Positions 21,656 to 29,598 of a stretch of 30,839 bases of DNA are shown here, in pieces; positions within the stretch are counted from its first letter, which is position 1; the number at the start of each line of letters is the position of its first letter. The position numbers and the translations under genes were made by a program. The notes under the pieces are model-generated. The model saw only the letters and a program-made list of their open reading frames with translations. It was not told the DNA's origin and searched no databases. Origin of the DNA: a virus; IMG/VR virus record IMGVR_UViG_3300042939_000015, positions 1 through 30,839 of that record. One strand, written 5' to 3'.

Positions 21656-22732
21656 ATGAAGATTTGTATCGTTTACAACGCTCATCCAACCGGGTGCAGT
21701 TTCTATCGGTTAGAAATGCCGAACGCTTACCTTGGCGACAACTACCCGGAGTTCGACTATGTGTGCGTCGAGAATATCACGACCATCAGCGACGAGGGAT
21801 TGAAGTCGATTGACCTGTTCCTGTTCAGCCGTTTGTGGTGTCAGGGAACCATGGAGCAGGTGGAGAATGTCTACAAAGCCCTGACCCAATTCGGGGCCAA
21901 AGTCATCCTTGACTTGGACGACTACTGGGTGCTTGAAAGCGGCCACATCATGTACCGCCACTACCATCAAACCAAACTCGCAGAGGTCATCCGTAAGCAC
22001 ATCAAATTGGCTGACTGGGTTACCTGTACCACCGAACACCTTGCTGCTCGCATACGGCCTCTAAACGCCAATGTGAGCATTTTGCAGAACGAACCCTACG
22101 AAGCCTACCAACAATTCATTCCCAACCCCGAAGAAGAACCCGACAAGCACCTCGTGAAGTTCGGTTGGTTCGGAGGTGCGCAGCACGGAGAGGACATGGA
22201 ACTGCTCCGTGAGGGTATGCAGAAACTACGCTGGGATGCAAACCTTGACGGCAAGTACCGCCTCTATCTTGGAGGGTGGAACGACAACAACCCGGTATAT
22301 GAGGACTACGAAAAGATTATCAGCGACCAAGGGAACAACCCGAACTACGGACGCATTCAGGCTGCTGACATCTACTCCTACGTCGGGGGCTACAACTTCG
22401 TGAACGTAACCCTTGCACCGCTTCGGGACACCAAGTTCAACAAACTCAAGTCCGAGTTGAAGGTGGTCGAGGCAGGGTGGATGAACAAGGCGATAATAGC
22501 AAGCGAAACCATCCCCTACACCGACGTAATCAAGCACGGGGAGAACGGGTTTCTCGTTCCTTACAACAAACCCAAGGACTGGTACAAGTACATCAAGCAG
22601 TTGATTCTTGACCCCGACCTGCGTAAAGGCTTGGCTGACAACCTTACACGGGACATCAAGAGGCAGTTCAACGTGGCTGAAACCGCCAAGAAGCGGGCCG
22701 AACTATACAGGCAGATTGGGCGCAAATTGTGA
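21656..22732 (+). CDS. GT4-type glycosyltransferase
   Basis: This 358-residue protein has the two-lobed layout of a GT-B glycosyltransferase. The N-terminal lobe (MKICIVYNAHPTGCSFYRLE) is followed by LFLFSRLWCQGT and VILDLDDYWVLE. The C-terminal lobe has VKFGWFGGAQHGEDMELL, YRLYLGGWND, VTLAPLRDTKFNKLKSELKVVEAG, and IIASETIPYTDVIKHGENGFLV, the donor-binding E-x(7)-E-like region of GT4 enzymes. It probably adds a sugar to a surface or virion glycan. It is the only glycan enzyme inside the structural region and sits between the tail-tube-like gene and the portal block, before the promoter at 22727. Confidence 0.88.
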   Translation: MKICIVYNAHPTGCSFYRLEMPNAYLGDNYPEFDYVCVENITTISDEGLKSIDLFLFSRLWCQGTMEQVENVYKALTQFGAKVILDLDDYWVLESGHIMYRHYHQTKLAEVIRKHIKLADWVTCTTEHLAARIRPLNANVSILQNEPYEAYQQFIPNPEEEPDKHLVKFGWFGGAQHGEDMELLREGMQKLRWDANLDGKYRLYLGGWNDNNPVYEDYEKIISDQGNNPNYGRIQAADIYSYVGGYNFVNVTLAPLRDTKFNKLKSELKVVEAGWMNKAIIASETIPYTDVIKHGENGFLVPYNKPKDWYKYIKQLILDPDLRKGLADNLTRDIKRQFNVAETAKKRAELYRQIGRKL

Positions 22733-22756
22733 AATTCGGGGGCATCGCACATTTAC
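22727..22756 (+). promoter_or_regulatory. Promoter-like TTG-N18-CACATTTA before the portal block
   Basis: TTG (22727-22729) and CACATTTA (22748-22755, with ACATTTAC at 22749-22756) are 18 bases apart. TTGTGAAATTC (from 22727) recurs in the promoter at 26934. The ATG at 22763 follows by six bases. Confidence 0.55.
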
Positions 22757-22762
22757 AAGCAG

Positions 22763-23161
22763 ATGCTTTACCTAAACCCTGACACAACCAACACGATTAC
22801 CGTTACTTGGACCGAGCGAGCCAGCACGGGGGACCGCTACATCTTGCGACTCACGAGCATTGCCAAGAACACCACGACGGATTACACCCTGCTGAAATCC
22901 GCAAACCTTTCATCTTATACCAACCGCTATGACCAATTTCAGATTGCCGTGGGGTCGCTTGAAACAGGCTCGTATAAGTATGAAGTTTACGATACCAATA
23001 GCACGGTTGCCGCTGCTTTGGCGGTCGTTGAAACGGGCTTGGCTTTTCTACAAACCGCTGCGATAGGCTTTAACACCTACTCAAACACAATCACTTACAA
23101 CACCTTCCTCGCATCCAGCGTGAGGGTTTTCGATTCAACCTTTGACCAATCCTTCGCATGA
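22763..23161 (+). CDS. Unidentified virion protein, beta-rich
   Basis: This 132-residue protein (MLYLNPDTTNTITVTWTERA...) has Thr/Tyr/Ser-rich strands, like an Ig-like or fibronectin-like fold, with IAVGSLETGSYKYEVYD resembling a strand-turn-strand of such domains. It starts just after the promoter at 22727 and overlaps the next gene by four bases (ATGA). It is probably a head or tail accessory protein. No specific family is recognised. Confidence 0.5.
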   Translation: MLYLNPDTTNTITVTWTERASTGDRYILRLTSIAKNTTTDYTLLKSANLSSYTNRYDQFQIAVGSLETGSYKYEVYDTNSTVAAALAVVETGLAFLQTAAIGFNTYSNTITYNTFLASSVRVFDSTFDQSFA

Positions 23162-23712
23162 GCGTACAAACAAGAAGCGAACTCCAAGCGAGTGCTGCTA
23201 CCATCACCAACGAAACCGCTGCCGGGGCGAACACCGCATCCCGTGTGGGCGGCTTGTTCGACGACCTTGCAGACACCGCCACGCTTGACCGGGAACGGGG
23301 CTTTGCAAACCTTTACCTTGACACCGACACGGCTTTCACTCCGACGCAAGGGCAAAGAGTCAAGTTGACAAGTGCGATGAGTTCAGGCGTTTTGTCAACC
23401 TACAATTTCACAAGGACTACCAACTCGCTGACCTACACCGGCACAACGGGTGCGACCCTTCGCATCGCTGCGTCCATGGTCTTGGCACAAGGCAACAACC
23501 ACCAAATCAAGGTTTACATCGCCAAGAACGGCACAACGATTGACCAGTCAATGACTGACATCACAACGGCTCACACGAACGGCCATGCGATTTACACGGA
23601 GGCCTACGTTACGGGTGCAGTCAACGATGAGTTCACCATCTACGTCAACGCAATCGATAGCGGTGCAAGTATCACGATTTCAGCCCTTTCATTCACAGTT
23701 CACACCCTATGA
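23158..23712 (+). CDS. Virion protein with C1q/jelly-roll-like C-terminal half
   Basis: This 184-residue protein begins MSVQTRSELQASAATITNET and AGANTASRVGGLFDDLADTA, a segment common at the start of Bacteroidota phage adhesin-like proteins. The C-terminal part (TAFTPTQGQRVKL, IKVYIAKNGTTIDQ, DEFTIYVNAIDSG, SALSFTVHTL) has the strand rhythm of a C1q/TNF-like jelly roll, which often forms trimers at fibre tips. It overlaps the portal gene by four bases. A surface or decoration role is inferred. Confidence 0.55.
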   Translation: MSVQTRSELQASAATITNETAAGANTASRVGGLFDDLADTATLDRERGFANLYLDTDTAFTPTQGQRVKLTSAMSSGVLSTYNFTRTTNSLTYTGTTGATLRIAASMVLAQGNNHQIKVYIAKNGTTIDQSMTDITTAHTNGHAIYTEAYVTGAVNDEFTIYVNAIDSGASITISALSFTVHTL

Positions 23713-25829
23713 GCAAGTCAACGCAGCACTTCACCCAATGGCTTGGGATAGAGCATAAGGTCCCTGTAATGCTGGAGAACAGGTCCGGCAAGTACATCAC
23801 CTACGGCTTTGCCAACGAATACCCCTACTACCTGCTTGACAACTATCGCAGGTCGTCCAAGCACAACGCTATCGTGAATGGTAAGGTCAACTACATCATG
23901 GGCGGTGGATGGCAGGCAGGCGACAACCTGACCGTAGAGCAAGAGGCCCGGTTCATCAAGTTCTTCGATGGAATGTCAAGCACCGAGGACCTGAACGACA
24001 TCACGGAGAAACTGGTCCTTGACTTGGAACTATTCAATGGATTTGCAGTTGCGGTTACTTGGTCCAAACTTGGGACCATCGCCAAGATGGAGCACGTCCC
24101 GTTCGAGAAAATCCGGGTGGACAAGGAAGAGAAGATGTTCCAAGTCGCTGACTGGTATAACGACGACATGATGCAGTTGTTCCCGAAGGTGGGCGACATC
24201 GAGAAGATTCCTGCATTCGACCCGGAGAACCGCCTCGGAAAGCAGTTGTTCTACTATCGGGTGTACGCAGCAGGCGTGAAGCACTATCCTCTGCCCGAAT
24301 ACATCGGAGGGAACGCTTGGATTGAAGCAGACGTGCAAGTAGCGAATTTTCACAACAACAACCTACGCAACAACTTTTGGGGCGGTTACTTGATAAACTT
24401 CAACAACGGCATCCCGACCCCCGAAGAACAGGGCGACATCGAGAGGCAAATCAAACGCAAGTTTTCGGGAACCGACAACGCTGGTCGCTTCGTGGTTACA
24501 TTCAACGACGATGCAGCCAAGGCTCCGACACTTGAACCGCTCACACCGAGCGACATGGACAAGCAGTTCGAAATCTTGAACAAGGCTATCCAGCAAGAGA
24601 TATTCATTGCCCATCGTGTAACCAACCCCATGCTTTTCGGAGTCAAGACCGAAGGCCAATTGGGTGGTCGCAACGAATTGGTCGAGGCTTACGAACTATT
24701 CAAAGCCACCTACGTCAACGACCGGGTACGCAAAGTGGAGCGGATGATAAACTACCTCGGCTCATTCAACGGAGTCGAAGGCATGGAACTTATCCCGGTG
24801 GAACCCATTACCGAGCGACTAAGCGAACAAGCCCTCTTGCAGATTATGACCCAAGACGAACTTCGGGAAAAGGCAGGTCTGCAACCCTTGGAGAAACCTG
24901 CCGACGTGGTTGGACCTAACCCCCAACCCGATGAGCAACCGCAAGCCGTGGAGGCATTGCAGAGCAACGACAACATCAAGAAGTTGTCAGGTCGTGAGTA
25001 CCAAAACCTGATGCGAATCGTCAGGCAGTATATGCAGGACAAAATCACCTTGGAAATGGCTCGGACCATGTTGTCAGCAGGCTTCGGTCTATCAGCCCAA
25101 GAGATTGACACGATGCTGGGCGTTCAGTCCCAAGAGTTCAGCGAACCGACTTGGGGCGAAGAGGACGACGAAGACTACGGCTGGGGCGATGAAGAGTTCA
25201 AGGTCTTGGAAGTGGTTGCGAGTAAGTTCGGATGTCATGCAGACGATTACCACGTCATGCACTCCAAGCCAATGCGGTTTGACTCCAACATAGACGAAAA
25301 CATCCGCTTGGCCTTTGCCGAATTAGGAGAGGAAGAAGTCGAACTGGACAAGAAGATTGAAGCGTATCGCAAGAAGAACCGGGATGCATCGGTTGAAGAA
25401 ATGGCAAAGGAGTTCGGGGTCAGCAAAGCCAAGGTCGCCAAGCGAGTCGCCTACCTAATTACCAAGGACCGCTACCCAATCAGCCGGGCCGTGGACAAGA
25501 TTGCCGAGCAGAACCTTCCAAAGAACGTGAAGGAAGTGGCCGAGCCAGTCTTGGAAGTCCGCTACAAATACGCATGGGCGACAGGTTTCAGCAACAAGGA
25601 CAAAGGGTCAAGCCGTCAGTTCTGCAAAGTGATGCTGGACTTGGCCGGTCAAGGCAAGGTTTACACCCGTGAGGACATCGACGGGATTTCTGCAATCATG
25701 GGCTACTCCGTTTGGAACAGGAGGGGCGGTTGGTATCACACGCCCAGCGGAGTGAATCGGCCCCAATGTCGCCATGTATGGGAGCAGCAACTCGTTATCC
25801 GCAAAGGCAATAAAATCAGCAAGGCATGA
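23709..25829 (+). CDS. Portal protein with C-terminal extension
   Basis: This 706-residue protein is longer than a typical portal protein (about 450-550 residues). Its N-terminal two thirds resemble phage portals, with YPYYLLDNYRRSSKHNAIVNG, INYIMGGGW-like turns and QEIFIAHRVTNPMLFGVKTE in the clip/stem region. From about residue 480 an extension follows, with an acidic segment and a helix-turn-helix-like stretch SVEEMAKEFGVSKAKVAKRV (about 560-580). Near the end, GYSVWNRRGGWY and CRHVW (near 687-691) resemble the last part of MuF/gp7-type minor head domains. It may combine portal and minor head functions. It overlaps the upstream gene by four bases and the connector gene by four. Confidence 0.85.
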   Translation: MSKSTQHFTQWLGIEHKVPVMLENRSGKYITYGFANEYPYYLLDNYRRSSKHNAIVNGKVNYIMGGGWQAGDNLTVEQEARFIKFFDGMSSTEDLNDITEKLVLDLELFNGFAVAVTWSKLGTIAKMEHVPFEKIRVDKEEKMFQVADWYNDDMMQLFPKVGDIEKIPAFDPENRLGKQLFYYRVYAAGVKHYPLPEYIGGNAWIEADVQVANFHNNNLRNNFWGGYLINFNNGIPTPEEQGDIERQIKRKFSGTDNAGRFVVTFNDDAAKAPTLEPLTPSDMDKQFEILNKAIQQEIFIAHRVTNPMLFGVKTEGQLGGRNELVEAYELFKATYVNDRVRKVERMINYLGSFNGVEGMELIPVEPITERLSEQALLQIMTQDELREKAGLQPLEKPADVVGPNPQPDEQPQAVEALQSNDNIKKLSGREYQNLMRIVRQYMQDKITLEMARTMLSAGFGLSAQEIDTMLGVQSQEFSEPTWGEEDDEDYGWGDEEFKVLEVVASKFGCHADDYHVMHSKPMRFDSNIDENIRLAFAELGEEEVELDKKIEAYRKKNRDASVEEMAKEFGVSKAKVAKRVAYLITKDRYPISRAVDKIAEQNLPKNVKEVAEPVLEVRYKYAWATGFSNKDKGSSRQFCKVMLDLAGQGKVYTREDIDGISAIMGYSVWNRRGGWYHTPSGVNRPQCRHVWEQQLVIRKGNKISKA

Positions 25830-26407
25830 AGGCACTATTCATAAGCGAAGAAACGCTGCTCGACAACTCAATCATCAACGAGAACGTCAGTTACACGCAG
25901 ATACGCCCCACCGTTGTCAAGGTCCAAGAGATGCGGATTCAGCCCATCGTTGGCTCTCCGTTGTATGGGGAACTGGTTACACAGGTCGTCAGCGGTTCAA
26001 CCTCTGCACTCAACCAAACGCTCTTGGAGGACTACATCCAGCCGGCTATGATTCAGTGGCTTTACTACGAGTTGCCGATGGTCCTTGCGTTTAAGTACAT
26101 GAACAAGGGCATGGTCCGTAGAACGAGCGAGGAGTCCTCCCAAATGAGCATGGAAGAAATCACACGGCTGACCGATAAGGTCAAGAACGATGCCGAGTGG
26201 TATTCCGAACGGATTACTCGCTACCTCATGGAGAACCGCAACTCCTATCCCTTGTGGAACTCGCCGCCATCGGCTCTTGACACGATTTACCCGAACGCTA
26301 CCAACTATCGCACCGGGATGGTTTTGGACCGCAACAGGAGGATGGGAATCAGCAACCTTGACTACCCCTACCCTTACGGACAATTTGGGGCGTGTAATGA
26401 CTGCTAA
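25826..26407 (+). CDS. Head-tail connector (DUF6712-like)
   Basis: This 193-residue protein resembles DUF6712-type head-completion/connector proteins of Bacteroidota phages. It begins MKALFISEETLLDNSIINEN, followed by IRPTVVKVQEMRIQPIVGSPLYGELV, LLEDYIQPAMIQWLYYELPM and FKYMNKGMVRRTSEES. It probably stacks on the portal to form the neck. Its ATG overlaps the portal stop (ATGA). Location directly after the portal supports the role. Confidence 0.72.
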   Translation: MKALFISEETLLDNSIINENVSYTQIRPTVVKVQEMRIQPIVGSPLYGELVTQVVSGSTSALNQTLLEDYIQPAMIQWLYYELPMVLAFKYMNKGMVRRTSEESSQMSMEEITRLTDKVKNDAEWYSERITRYLMENRNSYPLWNSPPSALDTIYPNATNYRTGMVLDRNRRMGISNLDYPYPYGQFGACNDC

Positions 26408-26449
26408 CGATGGGCGCGCATAAAAAAAACATACTGAAACTTCAGACTT

Positions 26450-26953
26450 ATGTCATGGATAAAAATCAAGCAGGCTCTCTTGGACCTTGCAAATGCTCAC
26501 CCGCAAGTCAACTCCTTCGGGACGGGCGACCCGCTTGCAATCGGCACGGACAACACCATCAACCTGCGAACCCCAAGCCGTGAGCGAATCGTCTATCCTT
26601 TGGTCTTTGCGGACGTTCAGTCTGCAAGTACTGACGCTGGTACTTTGGACCTTGTGGTCGGTGTCTATTTTAGCGACCGGGTGGAGTCCATCAAGCCGAT
26701 GGGCGGAGTGGTTTCGGGCAGCCCTACGCTGGGTTGGCAGGATAACGAAGATGAGGTCCTAAGCGACCAGTTACAGGTAGCACAGGACTTCATATCGTCG
26801 CTCACAAACGACCCGAACGAGGACTGGACCCTCTCATCCAGCGTATCGCTTACCCGCTTCGTAGAGAGCCGGGACGACCGCACGGCTGGGTGGCAGGCGA
26901 CGATGACCTTTGAGATTCCTTACTCTCACTCGGTTTGTGAAATTCCAACCTAA
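26450..26953 (+). CDS. Tail terminator / neck protein candidate
   Basis: This 167-residue protein (MSWIKIKQALLDLANAHPQV...) has an N-terminal helix, then strands (IVYPLVFADVQSAS, TLDLVVGVYFSDRV), another helix (LQVAQDFISSLTN), and strands ending TAGWQATMTFEIPYSH. The order of helix, beta sheet and helix fits the tail-terminator fold that ends the tail tube and joins it to the head. It follows the connector gene. The match is by layout and position, not by a recognised signature. Confidence 0.55.
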   Translation: MSWIKIKQALLDLANAHPQVNSFGTGDPLAIGTDNTINLRTPSRERIVYPLVFADVQSASTDAGTLDLVVGVYFSDRVESIKPMGGVVSGSPTLGWQDNEDEVLSDQLQVAQDFISSLTNDPNEDWTLSSSVSLTRFVESRDDRTAGWQATMTFEIPYSHSVCEIPT

Positions 26954-26964
26954 AAGACATTTAC
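26934..26964 (+). promoter_or_regulatory. Promoter-like TTTG-N18-GACATTTA before the adhesin/lysis block
   Basis: TTTG (26934-26937) and GACATTTA (26956-26963, with ACATTTAC at 26957-26964) are 18 bases apart. The first ten bases TTGTGAAATT match those of the promoter at 22727. The ATG at 26981 is 16 bases downstream, with an A-rich leader. Confidence 0.55.
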
Positions 26965-26980
26965 AATTAAACGCTAAAAA

Positions 26981-27256
26981 ATGCCTACACCCATATTGCA
27001 ACAAATGCTCGGCCAAGGTGGTACGATGGAGTTTATCAATGGAACCGTTACCGGGAAAAACTACGACTTCTTGGTAGTCAACACCGCTGCGACCTTCACA
27101 ACTTTAACAGGAACTGGAAGCGAGAACCTGCTAACCGCTTACAACTTTTCGGGGGCTTCTATTTCCGCTGGCATCGTGATTTCGGGGCGCAACGGCGGTA
27201 AGATTACTGCGGTAACTCCAAGCGTTGGTTCGGTCATCGGTTTCACATTCCTGTAA
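26981..27256 (+). CDS. Small virion protein, decoration-like
   Basis: This 91-residue protein (MPTPILQQMLGQGGTMEFINGTVTG...) is beta-rich, with FLVVNTAATFTTLTGTGSENLL and AGIVISGRNGGKITAVTPSVG. It resembles small virion decoration or tail-associated proteins of Bacteroidota phages. The ATG follows the promoter at 26934. Assignment is by context and composition. Confidence 0.45.
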   Translation: MPTPILQQMLGQGGTMEFINGTVTGKNYDFLVVNTAATFTTLTGTGSENLLTAYNFSGASISAGIVISGRNGGKITAVTPSVGSVIGFTFL

Positions 27257-27555
27257 TGCTGATAGGTTACGGCTACGGCTATCCAACAAACCAACTGCTT
27301 GGCGGTGGCAATCCGTTTTGGCTTGCATTCAACCAACGTGCAGACGCTGACGGGGCTTTGCCTGCGGAGGCTGCGGTCAATGGATGCCTCCAAACCCGAT
27401 TCCTTAACTCGTTCCAATCTTACGATTTCTTCGTCTTTTATTCAAATTCTTGGCAGCCGTTTATGCAACGGGCGAATACCGACTCGGCTAACGCTGCGGA
27501 GGTCGCCTTTATCAACTGCCTCGAAGTCCGAATGTATAATCTTTTAAACGCATAG
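27256..27555 (+). CDS. Virion protein with an internal two-fold repeat
   Basis: This 99-residue protein contains two copies of a ~27-residue unit: residues 25-51 (FNQRADADGALPAEAAVN...) and 69-95 (FMQRANTDSANAAEVAFI...). They share 13 of 27 positions, including Q-R-A, A-E, C-L and a final N. The unit resembles short motifs (R-x-x-A-D-G followed by E and C-x-x-x) seen in structural proteins of Bacteroidota phages. A TAATG-type junction joins it to the preceding gene. The function is unknown but probably virion-associated. Confidence 0.5.
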   Translation: MLIGYGYGYPTNQLLGGGNPFWLAFNQRADADGALPAEAAVNGCLQTRFLNSFQSYDFFVFYSNSWQPFMQRANTDSANAAEVAFINCLEVRMYNLLNA

Positions 27556-27558
27556 CAG

Positions 27559-28848
27559 ATGCCTGCAAGCCCATCTTTACTCATCGTCCCTGCCAGATTC
27601 AAGACGGGGAAACTCTACACCCAAATCGCTACGACTTCGGCTGGGGTTGTCTTGGCAAGTTCGGGGGACTTCAACGTAACCCGTGCAACGGCTGCGACCC
27701 GTGTGAATGCAAACGGCTTCATTGAGTCGGTGGCTTCGGGTGTCCCTCGCTTGGATTACTATACCAGCGGTGGAACGGCTGGCTGCCCTGCTCTATTGGT
27801 GGAGGCAAGTGGGTCGAACTTGGCGTTGCAGAGTGAGGCGTTTAATACAACTTGGGCGGCAACCAGTTTGAATATAACGAGTGGGTTTACATCACCAACC
27901 AACAGCAACTTAGGTGCATTAATTGAGGCCTCGGCAGCGGGCGGTCGTTTGCGTCAATCCGTAACTTTGACAAGTGGCGCAACGCTTAATTTTTCTTGCT
28001 TTGCTAAACTAGGAACATTATCCAGCGGTGTGTCCTTGGTTTTTCAAGATGGAACCGCTACAAACTACACATCAGGTGCTTGTCAGGCTTTCCGCTTAGA
28101 TACTGGACAATTAGCATCAAGCGGCTCAACGGGTGCTGGATTCACCGTTGTTCGGTCGGGCATTGAGAATTATGGCAATGGATGGTATCGGTGTAACCTT
28201 GCGGTAACAATGGGTTATACCCCTGCTACTCCTCATATAACGATAAGACCAACGGCGACACTTACATCAAGCATCCCTGTAACCGCCAGCGGAGGCACTT
28301 GTTACATTTTTGGAGCACAACTCGAAACAGGCTCCATCGCCACCTCCTACATCCCCACAACCACAGGCTCAATAACCCGCAACGCAGACGTTATCACTCT
28401 ATCAGGAGCAGTCAGCGGATGCATCGGGCAGACGGAGGGGACGATTTATTTGCAAACAGATGAACTTGTTAGCGGGGCAAGTGATTTATTTTGCTTTGCA
28501 AGGGCTACAACGAATACTGTATCGATAAGCAAGAATTCTAGCAATATAATTCAAGCCACGGTATATACATCTGGCCCATCGCCAGCTTTATTTATAGCAG
28601 CATCAGGCACCGTGTCAGGAAATCTGAAAATAGCGGTTGCATACAAGACTGGCGAAAGCGCTTTGTATATCAATGGGGTTCAAATTGGGACGAGTTCAAC
28701 CGCATTCTCTTTTGCTGCTGCATTAACTGAGATTAATATAAACCCGACTGGATTTTTTGAGGGGAGAGGCAACCAAAGGATTAGTGCCTTATCCCTCTAC
28801 ACTACAAGGCTCACGAACGATGAACTCCAGTCGCTCACCACATTGTAA
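27559..28848 (+). CDS. Tail fibre / adhesin with carbohydrate-binding-like domains
   Basis: This 429-residue protein is a probable receptor-binding protein. The N-terminal part (DFNVTRATAATRVNANGFIES, SGVPRLDYY, CPALLVEASGSNLALQSEAF) is a known start of phage tail fibre and spike proteins. The middle (GNGWYRCNLAVTM, ITIRPTATL, YIFGAQLETGSIATSYIPTT) resembles a carbohydrate-binding-like beta sandwich. The C-terminal part (EGTIYLQTDELV, SALYINGVQIGTS, RISALSLYTTRLTNDELQSL) looks like a concanavalin/LamG-type domain. It ends at a TAATG junction with the next gene. Host-surface binding is inferred from these domains. Confidence 0.78.
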   Translation: MPASPSLLIVPARFKTGKLYTQIATTSAGVVLASSGDFNVTRATAATRVNANGFIESVASGVPRLDYYTSGGTAGCPALLVEASGSNLALQSEAFNTTWAATSLNITSGFTSPTNSNLGALIEASAAGGRLRQSVTLTSGATLNFSCFAKLGTLSSGVSLVFQDGTATNYTSGACQAFRLDTGQLASSGSTGAGFTVVRSGIENYGNGWYRCNLAVTMGYTPATPHITIRPTATLTSSIPVTASGGTCYIFGAQLETGSIATSYIPTTTGSITRNADVITLSGAVSGCIGQTEGTIYLQTDELVSGASDLFCFARATTNTVSISKNSSNIIQATVYTSGPSPALFIAASGTVSGNLKIAVAYKTGESALYINGVQIGTSSTAFSFAAALTEININPTGFFEGRGNQRISALSLYTTRLTNDELQSLTTL

Positions 28849-29102
28849 TGGCTACCTTCCGAAAATACGCATTCTCCAAGCAGGCCGACGCTGACAAGGT
28901 GCTGGCTCTATGCACAGGCACGACCGCTGCGGTTTCCCTCGGTGTCTTGGATGGCTTTATCTGCTACGACATCCTTTGGGAGGGCGACGCACCTGAAGAG
29001 GCGACCCAGTACGAAACTTGGCCCGAACCGTGCGGAGTTCACTCCTTTCTCGGATGGGACGAGCAGTACACCGAGGACTACCACCAACACAAATCGCTAT
29101 GA
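28848..29102 (+). CDS. Unidentified small acidic protein
   Basis: This 84-residue protein (MATFRKYAFSKQADADKVLAL...) has a basic start, then an acidic and Trp-rich C-terminal half (DILWEGDAPEEATQYETWPE). It lies between the adhesin and the holin, with TAATG and ATGA junctions on its two sides, so it is part of the same operon. The alternating strands and helix resemble small chaperone-like proteins encoded after fibres, but no family is recognised. Confidence 0.5.
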   Translation: MATFRKYAFSKQADADKVLALCTGTTAAVSLGVLDGFICYDILWEGDAPEEATQYETWPEPCGVHSFLGWDEQYTEDYHQHKSL

Positions 29103-29323
29103 AACTCTTTCGCAAACGCAACCCCGAAACCCCTAAACTCTCAATAATGAAATCAGCCGTCATCGCACTTCTTCGCCACCTTTTGACCTTCATCGGTGGA
29201 ACCCTTGTTGCCAAAGGTATCATTGATTCAGCGACCCTTACCGAAATCATCGGTTCCGTATTGACCTTGTTGTCAGTTGGTTGGATGGCCTTGGATAAAA
29301 CAAAGGGCGAGCCGAACAAGTAA
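29099..29323 (+). CDS. Holin (Pam3-gp28-like)
   Basis: This 74-residue protein has two hydrophobic helices (about 22-39, RHLLTFIGGTLVAKGII, and 46-63, EIIGSVLTLLSVGWMAL), like Pam3-gp28-type holins, which make holes in the inner membrane at lysis. It begins MKLFRKRNPETPKLSI, a basic N-terminus. A second in-frame ATG at codon 17 (29147) would remove this basic part, a dual-start pattern known from lambda holin. Its ATG overlaps the upstream stop. It is followed by a membrane-coiled-coil protein, as in lysis cassettes. Confidence 0.7.
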   Translation: MKLFRKRNPETPKLSIMKSAVIALLRHLLTFIGGTLVAKGIIDSATLTEIIGSVLTLLSVGWMALDKTKGEPNK

Positions 29324-29598
29324 TGAACCTAATCGAAACCACCATCGTCGGGAGCGTTGCAGCAATCGTCGGTGGAGCGGTCGCTTGGTTTACCAAAGGC
29401 CGTGTTGAATCGGACTCCCTGCAAGTTCGTCAAGCCCAAGCGGTCCTCGCTATGTGGCAGGCTACCAGCGAGTCCCAAAACAAAGAATTAACACAACTTC
29501 GCAATGAGGTCGTAAGTTTGCGTCAACGACTTGAGGAAATGGAACATACCATCCACTCCCTCCAAGCCGAGAATGCCAAACTTAAAACCCTCGTATGA
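29323..29598 (+). CDS. Spanin-like membrane coiled-coil protein
   Basis: This 91-residue protein has one N-terminal membrane helix (about 4-23) followed by a long charged coiled coil (LTQLRNEVVSLRQRLEEME, then IHSLQAENAKLKTLV). This layout fits an inner-membrane spanin (Rz-like), although no outer-membrane lipoprotein partner was seen. The ATG is at a TAATG junction after the holin, and its stop overlaps the next gene, so it belongs to the lysis cassette. Its role is inferred from layout and position. Confidence 0.55.
   Translation: MNLIETTIVGSVAAIVGGAVAWFTKGRVESDSLQVRQAQAVLAMWQATSESQNKELTQLRNEVVSLRQRLEEMEHTIHSLQAENAKLKTLV

Noticed and set aside
26408-26449. A8 run and GCGCGC after the connector gene as a minus-strand terminator
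   Set aside because: The GC part has no stable stem with a loop, and there is no minus-strand gene to end here.
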